Source: Anagrus nilaparvatae (taxonomy: Eukaryota > Arthropoda > Insecta > Hymenoptera > Mymaridae). From it: a stretch of DNA of 64,000 bases. Positions 48,732-62,973 of this stretch are shown here, in pieces. A program made the translations under genes and the position numbers. Numbering within the stretch: the first letter of the stretch is position 1; the number at the start of each line of letters is the position of its first letter. The notes under the pieces were generated by a model. That model made no database searches and was not told where the DNA came from. It saw only the letters and a program-made list of their open reading frames with translations. Location: the NCBI GenBank assembly GCA_022575985.1, contig JAKSXM010000014.1, positions 19,840,001-19,904,000 of the forward strand, in the 5' to 3' direction.

Positions 48732-51700
48732 TGAGTTTATAAAAATTTTAACCAATTCAAATGGTTTCATGCAAGTGGATCCAACGTTTATAAAAATACT
48801 ATAATTTTGATACCTATTTAAATTTTTTATATTATGTTTTTTTATTTCTCAGGCCTTTTGGACTGTATTTGTTTAAGTTTTTCTCTATTTTATATATTTT
48901 TCTATTATAAGTAAACTTGGTTTATAAGAATTTTAACCAATTCAAGTGGTTTCATGAAAGTGGATCCACCTTTTCTAAATATACAATAATTTTAATACTT
49001 ATTTAATTTATTTATATCTTGTTTTTTAATTACGCTGGCCTGGTGGGCCGTATTTGTTTTAGTTTTCCTCTACATAGAATATTCTCTTATTATTAGTAAA
49101 CTTGGTTTATAAAAATTTTAACCAATTCAAATGGTTTCAAGCAAGTAGATCCAAAGATTCTAAAAATACAATATTTTTGATACCTATTTATATTTTTATA
49201 TCTTGTTTTTTTATTTTTCAGGCCTTTTGGACTGTATTTGTTAAGGTTTTTCTCTATTTTAAATATTTTTTCATTATAAGTAAACTTGTTTTATAAAAAT
49301 TTTAACCTATTCAAATGGTTTCATGCAAGTGGATCCAACGTTTATAAAAATACAATAATTTTGATACCTATTTAAATTTTTTATATTATGTTTTTATATT
49401 TCTCAGGACTTTTGGACTGTATTTGTTTAAGTTTTTCTCTATTTTATATATTTTTCTATTATAAGTAAACTTGGTTTATAAGAATTTTAACCAATTCAAG
49501 TGGTTTCATGAAAGTGGATCCACCTTTTCTAAATATACAATAATTTTAATACTTATTTAATTTATTTATATCTTGTTTTTTAATTACGCTGGCCTGGTGG
49601 GCCGTATTTGTTTTAGTTTTCCTCTACATAGAATATTCTCTTATTATTAGTAAACTTGGTTTATAAAAATTTTAACCAATTCAAATGGTTTCGAGCAAGT
49701 AGATCCAAAGATTCTAAAAATACAATATTTTTGATACCTATTTATATTTTTATATCTTGTTTTTTTATTTCTCAGGCCTTTTGGACTGTATTTGTTAAGG
49801 TTTTTCTCTATTTTACATATTTTTTCATTATAAGTAAACTTGTTTTATAAAAATTTTAACCTATTCAAATGGTTTCATGAAAGTGGATCCACCTTTTCTA
49901 AATATACAATAATTTTAATACTTATTTAATTTATTTATATCTTGTTTTTTAATTACGCTGGCCTCAAGGGCCATATTTGTTTAAGTTTTTCTCGACGTAG
50001 AATATTCTCTCATTATTTGTAAACTGGGTTTATAAAAATTTTAACCAATTCAAATGGTTTTATGCAAGTAGATCCAACTTTTATAAAAATACAATAATTT
50101 TGATACCTATTTAAATTTTTATATTATGTTTTTTTATTTCTCAGGCCTTTTGGACTGTATTTGTTTAAGTTTTTCTCTATTTTATATATTTTTCTATTAT
50201 AAGTAAACTTGGTTTATAAGAATTTTAACCAATTCAAATGGTTTCATGAAAGTGGATCCACCTTTTCTAAATATACAATAATTTTAATACTTATTTAATT
50301 TATTTATATCTTGTTTTTTAATTACGCTGGCCTGGTGGGCCTTATTTGTTTTAGTTTTTCTCTGCATAGAATATTCTCTTATTATTAGTAAACTTGGTTT
50401 ATAAAAATTTTAACCAATTCAAATGGTTTCAAGCAAGTAGATCCAAAGATTCTAAAAATACAATATTTTTGATACCTATTTATATTTTTATATCTTGTTT
50501 TTTTATTTCTCAGGCCTTTTGGACTGTATTTGTTAAGGTTTTTCTCTATTTTACATATTTTTTCATTATAAGTAAACTTGTTTTATAAAAATTTTAACCT
50601 ATTCAAATGGTTTCATGTAAGTGGATCCAACGTTTATAAAAATACAATAATTTTGATACCTATTTAAATTTTTTATATTATGTTTTTTTATTTCTCAGGC
50701 CTTTTGGACTGTATTTGTTTAAGTTTTTCTCTATTTTATTTATTTTTCTATTATAAGTAAACTTGGTTTATAAGAATTTTAACCAATTCAAATGGTTTCA
50801 TGAAAGTGGATCCACCTTTTCTAAATATACAATAATTTTAATACTTATTTAATTTATTTATATCTTGTTTTTTAATTACGCTGGCCTGAAGGGCCGTATT
50901 TGTTTTAGTTTTCCTCTACGTAGAATATTCTCTTATTATTAGTAAACTTGGTTTATAAAAATTTTAACCAATTCAAATGGTTTCATGCAAGTAGATCCAA
51001 CGTTTATAAAAATACAATAATTTTGATACCTAATTAAATTTTTTATATCTTGTTTTTTTATTTCTCAGGCCTTTTTGACTGTATTTGTTTAGGTTTTTCT
51101 CTATTCTACATATTTTTTCATTATAAGTAAACTTGTCTTATAAAAATTTTAACCTATTCAAATGGTTTCATGCAAGTGGATCCAACGTTTATAAAAATAC
51201 AATAATTTTGATACCTATTTAAATTTTTTATATTATGTTTTTTTATTTCTCAGGCCTTTTGGACTGTATTTGTTTAAGTTTTTCTCTATTTTATATATTT
51301 TTCTATTATAAGTAAACTTGGTTTATAAGAATTTTAATCAATTCAAATGGTTTCATGAAAGTGGATCCACCTTTTCTAAATATACAATAATTTTAATACT
51401 TATTTAATTTATTTATATCTTTTTTTTTAATTACGCTGGCCTGGTGGGCCGTATTAGTTTTAGTTTTCCTCTACATAGAATATTCTCTTATTATTAGTAA
51501 ACTTGGTTTATAAAAATTTTAACCAATTCAAATGGTTTCGAGCAAGTAGATCCAAAGATTCTAAATATACAATATTTTTGATACCTATTTATATTTTTAT
51601 ATCTTGTTTTTTTATTTCTCAGGCCTTTTGGACTGTATTTGTTAAGGTTTTTCTCTATTTTACATATTTTTTCATTATAAGTAAACTTGTTTTATAAAAA

Positions 51701-54647
51701 TTTTAACCTATTCAAATGGTTTCATGAAAGTGGATCCACCTTTTCTAAATATACAATAATTTTAATACTTATTTAATTTATTTATATCTTGTTTTTTAAT
51801 TACGCTGGCCTGGTGGGCCGTATTTGTTTTAGTTTTCCTCTACATAGAATATTCTCTTATTATTAGAATACTTGGTTTATGAAAATTTTAACCAATTCAA
51901 ATGGTTTCAAGCAAGTAGATCCAAAGCTTCTAAAAATACAATATTTTTGATACCTATTTATATTTTTATATCTTGTTTTTTTATTTTTTAGGCCTTTTGG
52001 ACTGTATTTGTTAAGGTTTTTCTCTATTTTAAATATTTTTTCATTATAAGTAAACTTGTTTTATAAAATTTTTAACCTATTCAAATGGTTTCATGCAAGT
52101 GGATCCAACGTTTATAAAAATACAATAATTTTGATACCTATTTAAATTTTTTATATTATGTTTTTTTATTTCTCAGGCCTTTTGGACTGTATTTGTTTAA
52201 GTTTTTCTCTATTTTATATATTTTTCTATTATAAGTAAACTTGGTTTATAAGAATTTTAACCAATTCAAGTGGTTTCATGAAAGTGGATCCACCTTTTCT
52301 AAATATACAATAATTTTAATACTTATTTAATTTATTTATATCTTGTTTTTTAATTACGCTGGCCTGGTGGGCCGTATTTGTTTTAGTTTTCCTCTACATA
52401 GAATATTCTCTTATTATTAGTAAACTTGGTTTATAAAAATTTTAGCCAATTCAAATGGTTTCGAGCAAGTAAATCCAAAGATTCTAAAAATACAATATTT
52501 TTGATACCTATTTATATTTTTATATATTGTTTTTTTATTTCTCAGGCCTTTTGGACTGTATTTGTTAAGGTTTTTCTCTATTTTACATATTTTTTCATTA
52601 TAAGTAAACTTGTTTTATAAAAATTTTAACCTATTCAAATGGTTTCATGAAAGTGGATCCACCTTTTCTAAATATACAATAATTTTAATACTTATTTAAT
52701 TTATTTATATCTTGTTTTTTAATTACGCTGGCCTCAAGGGCCTTATTTGTTTAAGTTTTTCTCTACGTAGAATATTTTCTCATTATTTGTAAACTGGGTT
52801 TATAAAAATTTTAACCAATTCAAATGGTTTTATGCAAGTAGATCCAACTTTTATAAAAATACAATTATTTTGATAAATATTTAAATTTTTATATTATGTT
52901 TTTTTATTTCTCAGGCCTCTTGGACTGTATTTGTTTAAGTTTTTCTCTATTTTATATATTTTTCTATTATAAGTAAACTTGGTTTATAAGAATTTCAACC
53001 AATTCAAATGGTTTCATGAAAGTGGATCCACCTTTTCTAAATATACAATAATTTTAATACTTATTTAATTTATTTATATCTTGTTTTTTAATTACGCTGG
53101 CCTGGTGGGCCGTATTTGTTTTAGTTTTCCTCTACATAGAATTTTCTCTTATTATTAGAAAACTTGGTTTATGAAAATTTTAACCAATTCAAATGGTTTC
53201 AAGCAAGTAGATCCAAAGATTCTAAAAATACAATATTTTTGATACCTATTTATATTTTTATATCTTGTTTTTTTATTTCTCAGGCCTTTTGGACTGTATT
53301 TGTTAAGGTTTTTCTCTATTTTACATATTTTTTCATTATAAGTAAACTTGTTTTATAAAAATTTTAACCTATTCAAATGGTTTCATGCAAGTGGATCCAA
53401 CGTTTATAAAAATACAATAATTTTATAATTTTAATACTTATTTAATTTATTTATATCTTGTTTTTTAATAACGCTGGCCTGAAGGGCCGTATTTGTTTTA
53501 GTTTTCCTCTACGTAGAATATTCTCTTATTATTAGTAAATTTGGTTTATAAAAATTTTAACCAATTTAAATGGTTTCATGCAAGTAGATCCAAAGATTCT
53601 AAAAATACAATAATTTTGATACCTATTTAAATTTTTATATCTTGTTTTTTTATTTCTCAGGCCTTTTGGACTGTATTTGTTAAGGTTTTTCTCTATTTTA
53701 CATATTTTTTCATTATAAGTAAACTTGTATTATAAAAATTTTAACCTATTCAAATGGTTTCATGAAAGTGGATCCACCTTTTCTAAATATACAATAATTT
53801 TAAAACTTATTTAATTTATTTATATCTTGTTTTTTAATAACGCTGGCCTGAAGGGCCGTATTTGTTTTAGTTTTCCTCTACGTAGAATATTCTCTTATTA
53901 TTAGTAAATTTGGTTTATAAAAATTTTAACCAATTTAAATGGTTTCATGCAAGTAGATCCAAAGATTCTAAAAATACAATAATTTTGATACCTATTTATA
54001 TTTTTATATCTTGTTTTTTTATTTCTCAGGTCTTTTGGGCAGTATTTGTTAAGGTTTTTCTCTATTTTACATATTTTTTCATTATAAGTAAACTTGATTT
54101 ATAAAAATTTTAACCTATTCAAATGGTTTCATGCAAGTGGATCCAAAGTTTATAAAAATACAATAATTTTGATACCTATTTAAATTTTTTATATTATGTT
54201 TTTTTATTTCTCAGGCCTTTTGGACTGTATTTGTTTAAGTTTTTCTCTATTTTATATATTTTTCTATTATAAGTAAACTTGGTTTATAAGAATTTTAACC
54301 AATTCAAATGGTTTCATGAAAGTGGATCCACTTTTTCTAAATATACAATAATTTTAATACTTATTTAATTTATTTATATCTTGTTTTTTAATTACGCTGG
54401 CCTGGTGGGCCGTATTTGTTTTAGTTTTCCTCTACATAGAATATTCTCTTATTATTAGTAAACTTGGTTTATAAAAATTTGAACCAATTCAAATGGTTTC
54501 AAGCAAGTAGATCCAAAGATTCTAAAAATACAATATTTTTGATACCTATTTATATTTTTATATCTTGTTTTTTTATTTATCAGGCCTTTTGGACTGTACT
54601 TGTTAAGGTTTTTCTCTATTTTACATATTTTTTCATTATAAGTAAAC
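48732..54647 (+). repeat. Large segment, copy 4
   Basis: B 48732, C1, A 49102, B, C1 lead into A 49656, which is collinear with 32657 at 16999 bp (A 50394, 51503, 51872, 52426 pair with 33395, 34504, 34873, 35427). Then C3 52610, D2 52795 and C1 52979 replace a single C1, moving the offset to 17368 bp (A 53164 to 35796). X 53348, E 53541, a C2 mosaic 53725, an E/A mosaic 53910, B, C1 and A 54464 follow. Confidence 0.84.
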
Positions 54648-57426
54648 TTGTTTTATAAAAATTTTAACCTATTCAAATGGTTTCATGAAAGTGGATCCAC
54701 CTTTTCTAAATATACAATAATTTTAAAACTTATTTAATTTATTTATATCTTGTTTTTTAATTACGCTGGCCTGAAGGGCCGTATTTGATTAAGTTTTTCT
54801 CTACGTAGAATATTCTCTCATTGTTAGTAAAATTGGTTTATAAAAATTTTAACCAATTCAAATGGTTTTATGCAAGTAGATCCAACGTTTATAAAAATAC
54901 AATAATTTTGATACCTAATTAAATTTTTTATATCTTGTTTTTTTATTTCTTAGGCCTTTTTGACTGTATTTGTTTAGGTTTTTCTCTATTTTACATATTT
55001 TTTCATTATAAGTAAACTTGTTTTATAAAAATTTTAACCTATTCAAATGGTTTCATGCAAGTGGATCCAACGTTTATAAAAATACAATAATTTTGATACC
55101 TATTTAAATTTTTTATATTATGTTTTTTTATTTCTCAGGCCTTTTGGACTGTATTTGTTTAAGTTTTTCTCTATTTTATATATTTTTCTATTATAAGTAA
55201 ACTTCGTTTATAAGAATTTTAACCAATTCAAATGGTTTCATGAAAGTGGATCCACCTCTTCTAAATATACAATAATTTTAATACTTATTTAATTTATTTA
55301 TATCTTGTTTTTTAATTACGCTGGCCTGGTGGGCCGTATTTATTTTAGTTTTCCTCTACATAGAATATTCTCTTATTATTAGTAAACTTGGTTTATAAAA
55401 ATTTTAACCAATTCAAATGGTTTCAAGCAAGTAGATCCAAAGATTCTAAAAATACAATATTTTTGATACCTATTTATATTTTTATATCTTGTTTTTTTAT
55501 TTCTCAGGCCTTTTGGACTGTATTTGTTAAGGTTTTTCTCTATTTTACATATTTTTTCATTATAAGTAAACTTGTTTTATAAAAATTTTAACCTATTCAA
55601 ATGGTTTCAAGCAAGTAGATCCAAAGATTCTAAAAATACAATATTTTTGATACCTATTTATATTTTTATATCTTGTTTTTTTATTTCTCAGGCCTTTTGG
55701 ACTGTATTTGTTAAGGTTTTTCTCTATTTTACATATTTTTTCATTATAAGTAAACTTGTTTTATAAAAATTTTAACCTATTCAAATGGTTTCATGAAAGT
55801 GGATCCACCTTTTCTAAATATACAATAATTTTAATACTTATTTAATTTATTTATATCTTGTTTTTTAATTACGCTGGCCTGAAGGGCCGTATTTGTTTTA
55901 GTTTTTCTCTACGTAGAATATTCTCTCATTATTAGTAAACTTGGTTTATAAAAATTTTAACCAATTCAAATGGTTTCATGCAAGTGGATCCAACGTTTAT
56001 AAAAATACAATAATTTTATAATTTTAATACTTATTTAATTTATTTATATCTTGTTTTTTAATTACGCTGGCCTGAAGGGCCGTATTTTTTTTAGTTTTCC
56101 TCTACGTAGAATATTCTCTTATTATTAGTAAATTTGGTTTATAAAAATTTTAACCAATTCAAATGGTTTCATGCAAGTAGATCCAAAGATTCTAAAAATA
56201 CAATAATTTTGATACCTATTTAAATTTTTATATCTTGTTTTTTTATTTTTCAGGCCTTTTGTACTGTATTTGTTAAGGTTTTTCTCTATTTTAAATATTT
56301 TTTCATTATAAGTAAACGTGTTTTATAAAAATTTTAACCTATTCAAATAGTTTCATGAAAGTGGATCCACCTTTTCTAAATATACAATAATATTAATACT
56401 TATTTAATTCATTTATATCTTGTTTTTTAATTACGCTGGCCTGGTGGGCCGTATTTGTTTTAGTTTTCCTCTACATAGTATATTCTCTAATTATTAGAAA
56501 ACTTGGTTTATAAAAATTTTAACCTATTCAAATGGTTTCATGCAAGTGGATCCAACGTTTATAAAAATACAATAATTTTGATACCTATTTAAATTTTTTA
56601 TATTATGTTTTTTTATTTCTCAGGCCTTTTGGACTGTATTTGTTTAAGTTTTTCTCTATTTTATATATTTTTCTATTATAAGTAAACTTCGTTTATAAGA
56701 ATTTTAACCAATTCAAATGGTTTCATGAAAGTGGATCCACCTTTTCTAAATATACAATAATTTTAATACTTATTTAATTTATTTATATCTTGTTTTTTAA
56801 TTACGTTGGCCTGGTGGGCCGTATTTGTTTTAGTTTTCCTCTACATAGAATATTCTCTTATTATTAGTAAACTTGGTTTATAAAAATTTGAACCAATTCA
56901 AATGGTTTCAAGCAAGTAGATCCAAAGATTCTAAAAATACAATATTTTTGATACCTATTTATATTTTTATATCTTGTTTTTTTATTTCTCAGGTCTTTTG
57001 GGCTGTATTTGTTAAGGTATTTCTCTATTTTACATATTTTTTCATTATAAGTAAACTTGTTTTATAAAAATTTTAACCTATTCAAATGGTTTCATGCAAG
57101 TGGATCCAACGTTTATAAAAATACCATAATTTTGATACCTATTTAAATTTTTTATATTATGTTTTTTTATTTCTCAGGCCTTTTGGACTGCATTTGTTTA
57201 AGTTTTTCTCTATTTTATATATTTTTCTATTATAAGTAAACTTGGTATATAAGAATTTTAACCAATTCAAATGGTTTCATGAAAGTGGATCCACCTTTTC
57301 TAAATATACAATAATTTTAATACTTATTTAATTTATTTATATCTTGTTTTTTAATTACGCTGGCCTGGTGGGCCGTATTTGTTTTAGTTTTCCTCTACAT
57401 AGAATATTCTCTTATTATTAGAAAAC
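54648..57426 (+). repeat. Mixed modules with A-A pair and X-E
   Basis: C2 54648, D, B, C1 55203, A 55388, A 55572, C2 55756, X 55941, E 56134, C1 56318, B 56503, C1 56688, A 56873, B 57057, C1 57242. Point variants are a little more frequent here (for example CATTGTTAG near 54821, TGTACTG near 56260, ATACCATAA near 57122). Confidence 0.78.
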
Positions 57427-59095
57427 TTGGTTTATGAAAATTTTAACCAATTCAAATGGTTTCAAGCAAGTAGATCCAAAGATTCTAAAAATACAATATT
57501 TTTGATACCTATTTATATTTTTATATCTTGTTTTTTTATTTCTCAGGCCTTTTGGACTGTATTTGTTAAGGTTTTTCTCTATTTTACATATTTTCTCATT
57601 ATAAGTAAACTTGTTTTATAAAAATTTTAACCTATTCAAATGGTTTCATGCAAGTGGATCCAACGTTTATAAAAATACAATAATTTTATAATTTTAATAC
57701 TTATTTAATTTATTTATATCTTGTATTTTAATAACGCTGGCCTGAAGGGCCGTATTTGTTTTAGTTTTCCTCTACGTAGAATATTCTCTTATTATTAGTA
57801 AATTTGGTTTATAAAAATTTTAACCAATTTAAATGGTTTCATGCAAGTAGATCCAAAGATTCTAAAAATACAATAATTTTGATACCTATTTAAATTTTTA
57901 TATCTTGTTTTTTTATTTCTCAGGCCTTTTGGACTGTATTTGTTAAGGTTTTTCTCTATTTTACATATTTTTTCATTATAAGTAAACTTGTATTATAAAA
58001 ATTTTAACCTATTCAAATGGTTTCATGAAAGTGGATCCACCTTTTCTAAATATACAATAATTTTAATACTTATTTAATTTATTTATATCTTGTTTTTTAA
58101 TTACGCTGGCCTGGTGGGCCGTATTTGTTTTAGTTTTCCTCTACATAGAATATTCTCTTATTATTAGTAAACTTGGTTTATAAAAGTTTTAACCAATTCA
58201 AATGGTTTCAAGCAAGTAGATCCAAAGATTCTAAAAATACAATATTTTTGATACCTATTTATATTTTTATATCTTGTTTTTTTATTTCTCAGGTCTTTTG
58301 GGCTGTATTTGTTAAGGTTTTTCTCTATTTTACATATTTTTTCATTATAAGTAAACTTGTTTTATAAAAATTTTAACCTATTCAAATGGTTTCATGCAAG
58401 TGGATCCAAAGTTTATAAAAATACAATAATTTTGATACCTATTTAATTTTTTCATATTATGTTTTTTTATTTCTCAGGCCTTTTGGACTGTATTTGTTTA
58501 AGTTTTTCTCTATTTTATATATTTTTCTATTATAAGTAAACTTGGTTTATAAGAATTTTAACCAATTCAAATGGTTTCATGAAAGTGGATCCACTTTTTC
58601 TAAATATACAATAATTTTAATACTTATTTAATTTATTTATATCTTGTTTTTTAATTACGCTGGCCTGGTGGGCCGTATTTGTTTTAGTTTTCCTCTACAT
58701 AGAATATTCTCTTATTATTAGTAAACTTGGTTTATAAAAATTTGAACCAATTCAAATGGTTTCAAGCAAGTAGATCCAAAGATTCTAAAAATACAATATT
58801 TTTGATACCTATTTATATTTTTATATCTTGTTTTTTTATTTATCAGGCCTTTTGGACTGTATTTGTTAAGGTTTTTCTCTATTTTACATATTTTTTCATT
58901 ATAAATAAACTTGTATTATAAAAATTTTAACCTATTCAAATGGTTTCATGAAAGTGGATCCACCTTTTCTAAATATACAATAATTTTAAAACTTATTTAA
59001 TTTATTTATATCTTGTTTTTTAATTACGCTGGCCTGAAGGGCCGTATTTGTTTAAGTTTTTCTCTACGTAGAATATTCTCTCATTATTAGTAAAA
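57427..59095 (+). repeat. Partial copy of the 17.3-19.0 kb stretch
   Basis: A 57427, X 57611 and E 57804 match 17316-17876 at offset 40111 bp. The C2 of the model (17877) is missing, so C1 57988, A 58173, B 58357, C1 58542 and A 58727 match 18062-18984 at offset 39926 bp. C2 58911 follows. Confidence 0.8.
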
Positions 59096-61313
59096 TTGGT
59101 TTATAAAAATTTTAACCAATTCAAATGGTTTTATGCAAGTAGATCCAACGTTTATAAAAATACAATAATTTTGATACCTAATTAAATTTTTTATATCTTA
59201 TTTTTTTATTTCTCAGGCCTTTTGGACTGTATTTGTTAAGGTTTTTCTCTATTTTACATATTTTTTCATTATAAGTAAACTTGTTTTATAAAAATTTTAA
59301 CCTATTCAAATGGTTTCATGAAAGTGGATCCAATGTTTATAAAAATACAATAATTTTGATACCTATTTAAATTTTTTATATTATGTTTTTTTATTTCTCA
59401 GGCCTTTTGGACTGTATTTGTTTAAGTTTTTCTCTATTTTATATATTTTTCTATTATAAGTAAACTTCGTTTATAAGAATTTTAACCAATTCAAATGGTT
59501 TCACGAAAGTGGATCCACCTTTTCTAAATATACAATAATTTTAATACTTATTTAATTTATTTATATCTTGTTTTTTAATTACGCTGGCCTGGTGGGCCGT
59601 ATTTGTTTTAGTTTTCCTCTACATAGAATATTCTCTTATTATTAGTAAACTTAGTTTATAAAAATTTTAACCAAATCAAATGGTTTCAAGCAAGTAGATC
59701 CAAAGATTCTAAAAATACAATATTTTTGATACCTATTTATATTTTTATATCTTGTTTTTTTATTTCTCAGGCCTTTTGGACTGTATTTGTTAAGGTTTTT
59801 CTCTATTTTACATATTTTTTCATTTTAAGTAAACTTGTTTTATAAAAATTTTAACCTATTCAAATGGTTTCATGCAAGTGGATCCAACGTTTATAAAAAT
59901 ACAATAATTTTGATACCTATTTAAATTTTTTATATTATGTTTTTTTATTTCTCAGGCCTTTTGGACTGTATTTGTTTAAGTTTTTCTCTATTTTATATAT
60001 TTTTCTATTATAAGTAAACTTGGTTTATAAGAATTTTAACCAATTCAAATGGTTTCATGAAAGTGGATCCACCTTTTCTAAATATACAATAATTTTAATA
60101 CTTATTTAATTTATTTATATCTTGTTTTTTAATTACGCTGGCCTGGTGGGCCGTATTTGTTTTAGTTTTCCTCTACATAGAATATTCTCTTATTATTAGT
60201 AAACTTGGTTTATAATAATTTTAACCAATTCAAATGGTTTCGAGCAAGTAGATCCAAAGATTCTAAAAATACAATATTTTTGATACCTATTTATATTTTT
60301 ATATCTTGTTTTTTTATTTCTCAGGCCTTTTGGACTGTATTTGTTAAGGTTTTTCTCTATTTTACATATTTTTTCATTATAAGTAAATTTGTTTTATAAA
60401 AATTTTAACCTATTCAAATGGTTTTATGCAAGTGGATCCAACGTTTATAAAAATACAATAATTTTGATACCTATTTAAATTTTTTATATTATGTTTTTTT
60501 ATTTCTCAGGCCTTTTGGACTGTATTTGTTTAAGTTTTTCTCTATTTTATATATTTTTCTATTATAAGTAAACTTGGTTTATAAGAATTTTAACCAATTC
60601 AAATGGTTTCATGAAAGTGGATCCACCTTTTCTAAATATACAATATTTTTAATACTTATTTAATTTATTTATATCTTGTTTTTTAATAACGCTGGCCTGA
60701 AGGGCCGTATTTGTTTTAGTTTTCCTCTACGTAGAATATTCTCTTATTATTAGTAAACTTGGTTTATAAAAATTTTAACCAATTCAAATGGTTTCATGCA
60801 AGTAGATCCAACGTTTATAAAAATACAATAATTTTGATACCTAATTAAATTTTTTATATCTTGTTTTTTTATTTCTCAGGCCTTTTTGACTGTATTTGTT
60901 TAGGTTTTTCTCTATTTTACATATTTTTTCATTATAAGTAAACTTGTTTTATAAAAATGTTAACCAATTCAAATGGTTTCATGCAAGTGGATCCAACGTT
61001 TATAAAAATACAATAATTTTGATACCTATTTAAATTTTTTATATTATGTTTTTTTATTTCTCAGGCCTTTTGGACTGTATTTGTTTAAGTTTTTCTCTAT
61101 TTTATATATTTTTCTATTATAAGTAAACTTGGTTTATAAGAATTTTAATCAATTCAAATGGTTTCATGAAAGTGGATCCACCTTTTCTAAATATACAATA
61201 ATTTTAATACTTATTTAATTTATTTATATCTTTTTTTTTAATTACGCTGGCCTGGTGGGCCGTATTTGTTTTAGTTTTCCTCTACATAGAATATTCTCTT
61301 ATTATTAGTAAAC
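59096..61313 (+). repeat. Modules opening a 3878-bp offset duplication
   Basis: D/A mosaic 59096, B with a C-type head 59281 (TCATGAAAGTGGATCC then AATG), C1 59466 (TTCACGAAAG), A 59651 (CCAAATCAAATGG), B 59835, C1 60020, A 60205, B 60389, C2 60574, D 60759, B 60944, C1 61129. The private variants of the first four monomers recur 3878 bp downstream. Confidence 0.8.
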
Positions 61314-62973
61314 TTGGTTTATAAAAATTTTAACCAATTCAAATGGTTTCAAGCAAGTAGATCCAAAGATTCTAAAAATACAATATTTTTGATACCTATT
61401 TATATTCTTATATCTTGTTTATTTTATTCTCAGGCCTTTTGGACTGTATTTTTTAAGGTTTTTCTCTATTTTACATATTTTTTCATTATAAGTAAAATGC
61501 TTTATAAAAATTTTTACCTATTCAAATGGTTTCATGAAAGTGGATCCACCTTTTATAAATATACAATAATATTAATACTTATTTAATTTATTTATATCTT
61601 GTTTTTTAATTGGGCTGGTCTGGTGGGCCGTATTTGTTTTAGTTTTCCTCTTCGTAGAATATTCTCTTATTATTAGTAAACTTGGTTTATTAAAATTTTA
61701 ACCAATTCAAATGGTTTCAAGCAAGTAGATCCAATGATTCTAAAAATACAATATTTTTGAAACCTATTTATATTTTTATATCTTGTTTTTTTATTTCTCA
61801 GGCCTTTTGGACTGTATTTGTTAAGGTTTTTCTCTATTTTACATATTTTTTCATTATAAGTAAACTTGTTTTATAAAAATTTTAACCTATTCAAATGGTT
61901 TCATGAAAGTGGATCCAACTTTTCTAAATATACAATAATTTTAATACTTTTTTAATTTATTTATATCTTGTTTTTTAATTACGCTGGCCTGGTGGGCCTT
62001 ATTTGTTTTAGTTTTTCTCTACATAGAATATTCTCTTATTATTAGTAAACTTGGTTTATAAAAATTTTAACCAATTCAAATGGTTTCAAGCAAGTAGATC
62101 CAAAGATTCTAAAAATACAATATTTTTGATACCTATTTATATTTTTATATCTTGTTTTTTTATTTCTCAGGCCTTTTGGACTGTATTTGTTAAGGTTTTT
62201 CTCTATATTACACATTTTTTTCATTATAAGTGAACTTGTTTTATAAAAATTTTAACCTATTCAAATGGTTTCATGCAAGTGGATCCAACGTTTATAAAAA
62301 TACAATAATTTTGATACCTATTTAAATTTTTTATATTATGTTTTTTTATTTCTCAGGCCTTTCGACTGTATTTGTTTAAGTTTTTCTCTATTTTATATAT
62401 TTTTCTATTATAAGTAAACTTGGTTTATAAGAATTTTAACCAATTCAAATGGTTTCATGAAAGTGGATCCACCTTTTCTAAATATACAATAATTTTAATA
62501 CTTATTTAATTTATTTTTATCTTGTTTTTTGATTACGCTGGCCTGAAGGGCCGTATTTGTTTTAGTTTTCCTCTACGTAGAATATTCTCTTATTATTAGT
62601 AAACTTGGTTTATAAAAATTTTAACCAATTCAAATGGTTTCATGCAAGTAGATCCAAAGATTCTAAAAATACAATATTTTTGATACCTATTTATATTTTT
62701 ATATCTTGTTTTTTTATTTCTCAGGCCTTTTGGACTGTATTTGTTAAAGTTTTTCTCTATTTTACATATTTTTTCATTATAAGTAAAATTGTTTTATAAA
62801 AATTTTAACCTATTCAAATGGTTTCATGAAAGTGGATACACCTTTTCTAAATATACAATAATTTTAATACTTTTTTAATTTATTTATATCTTGTTTTTTA
62901 ATTACGCTGGCCTGGTGGGCCTTATTTGTTTTAGTTTTTCTCTACATAGAATATTCTCTTATTATTAGTAAAC
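61314..62973 (+). repeat. More diverged array stretch
   Basis: A 61314, C1 61497, A 61682, C1 61866, A 62051, B 62236, C2 62420, A 62605, C1 62789. Private substitutions and 1-2 bp indels are denser than elsewhere: TATTCTTATATC, TTTATTTTATTC, AGTAAAATGC, AATTGGGCTGGTC, CTTCGTAGAA, CCAATGATTC, TTGAAACC, CACATTTTTTTC, AGTGAAC and GCCTTTCGACTG. Reading frames of up to 90 codons here are by-products of the repeat. Confidence 0.8.

Noticed and set aside
61314..61586. 90-codon reading frame spanning two monomers
   Set aside because: It exists only because a small indel in a diverged A monomer (AGTAAAATGC) removes the usual stop and runs into the next C monomer.
62042..62224. Minus-strand 60-codon frame
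   Set aside because: Antisense shadow of an A monomer, opened by local substitutions (CTATATTACAC). Nothing else supports coding.
14177..62799. Many short + strand reading frames of 60-67 codons with near-identical translations
   Set aside because: They start at TTG at the same point of each A (or B'') monomer, recur with the repeat period, are low-complexity hydrophobic products of T-rich DNA, and are closed in closely related monomers. They are repeat shadows and not genes.
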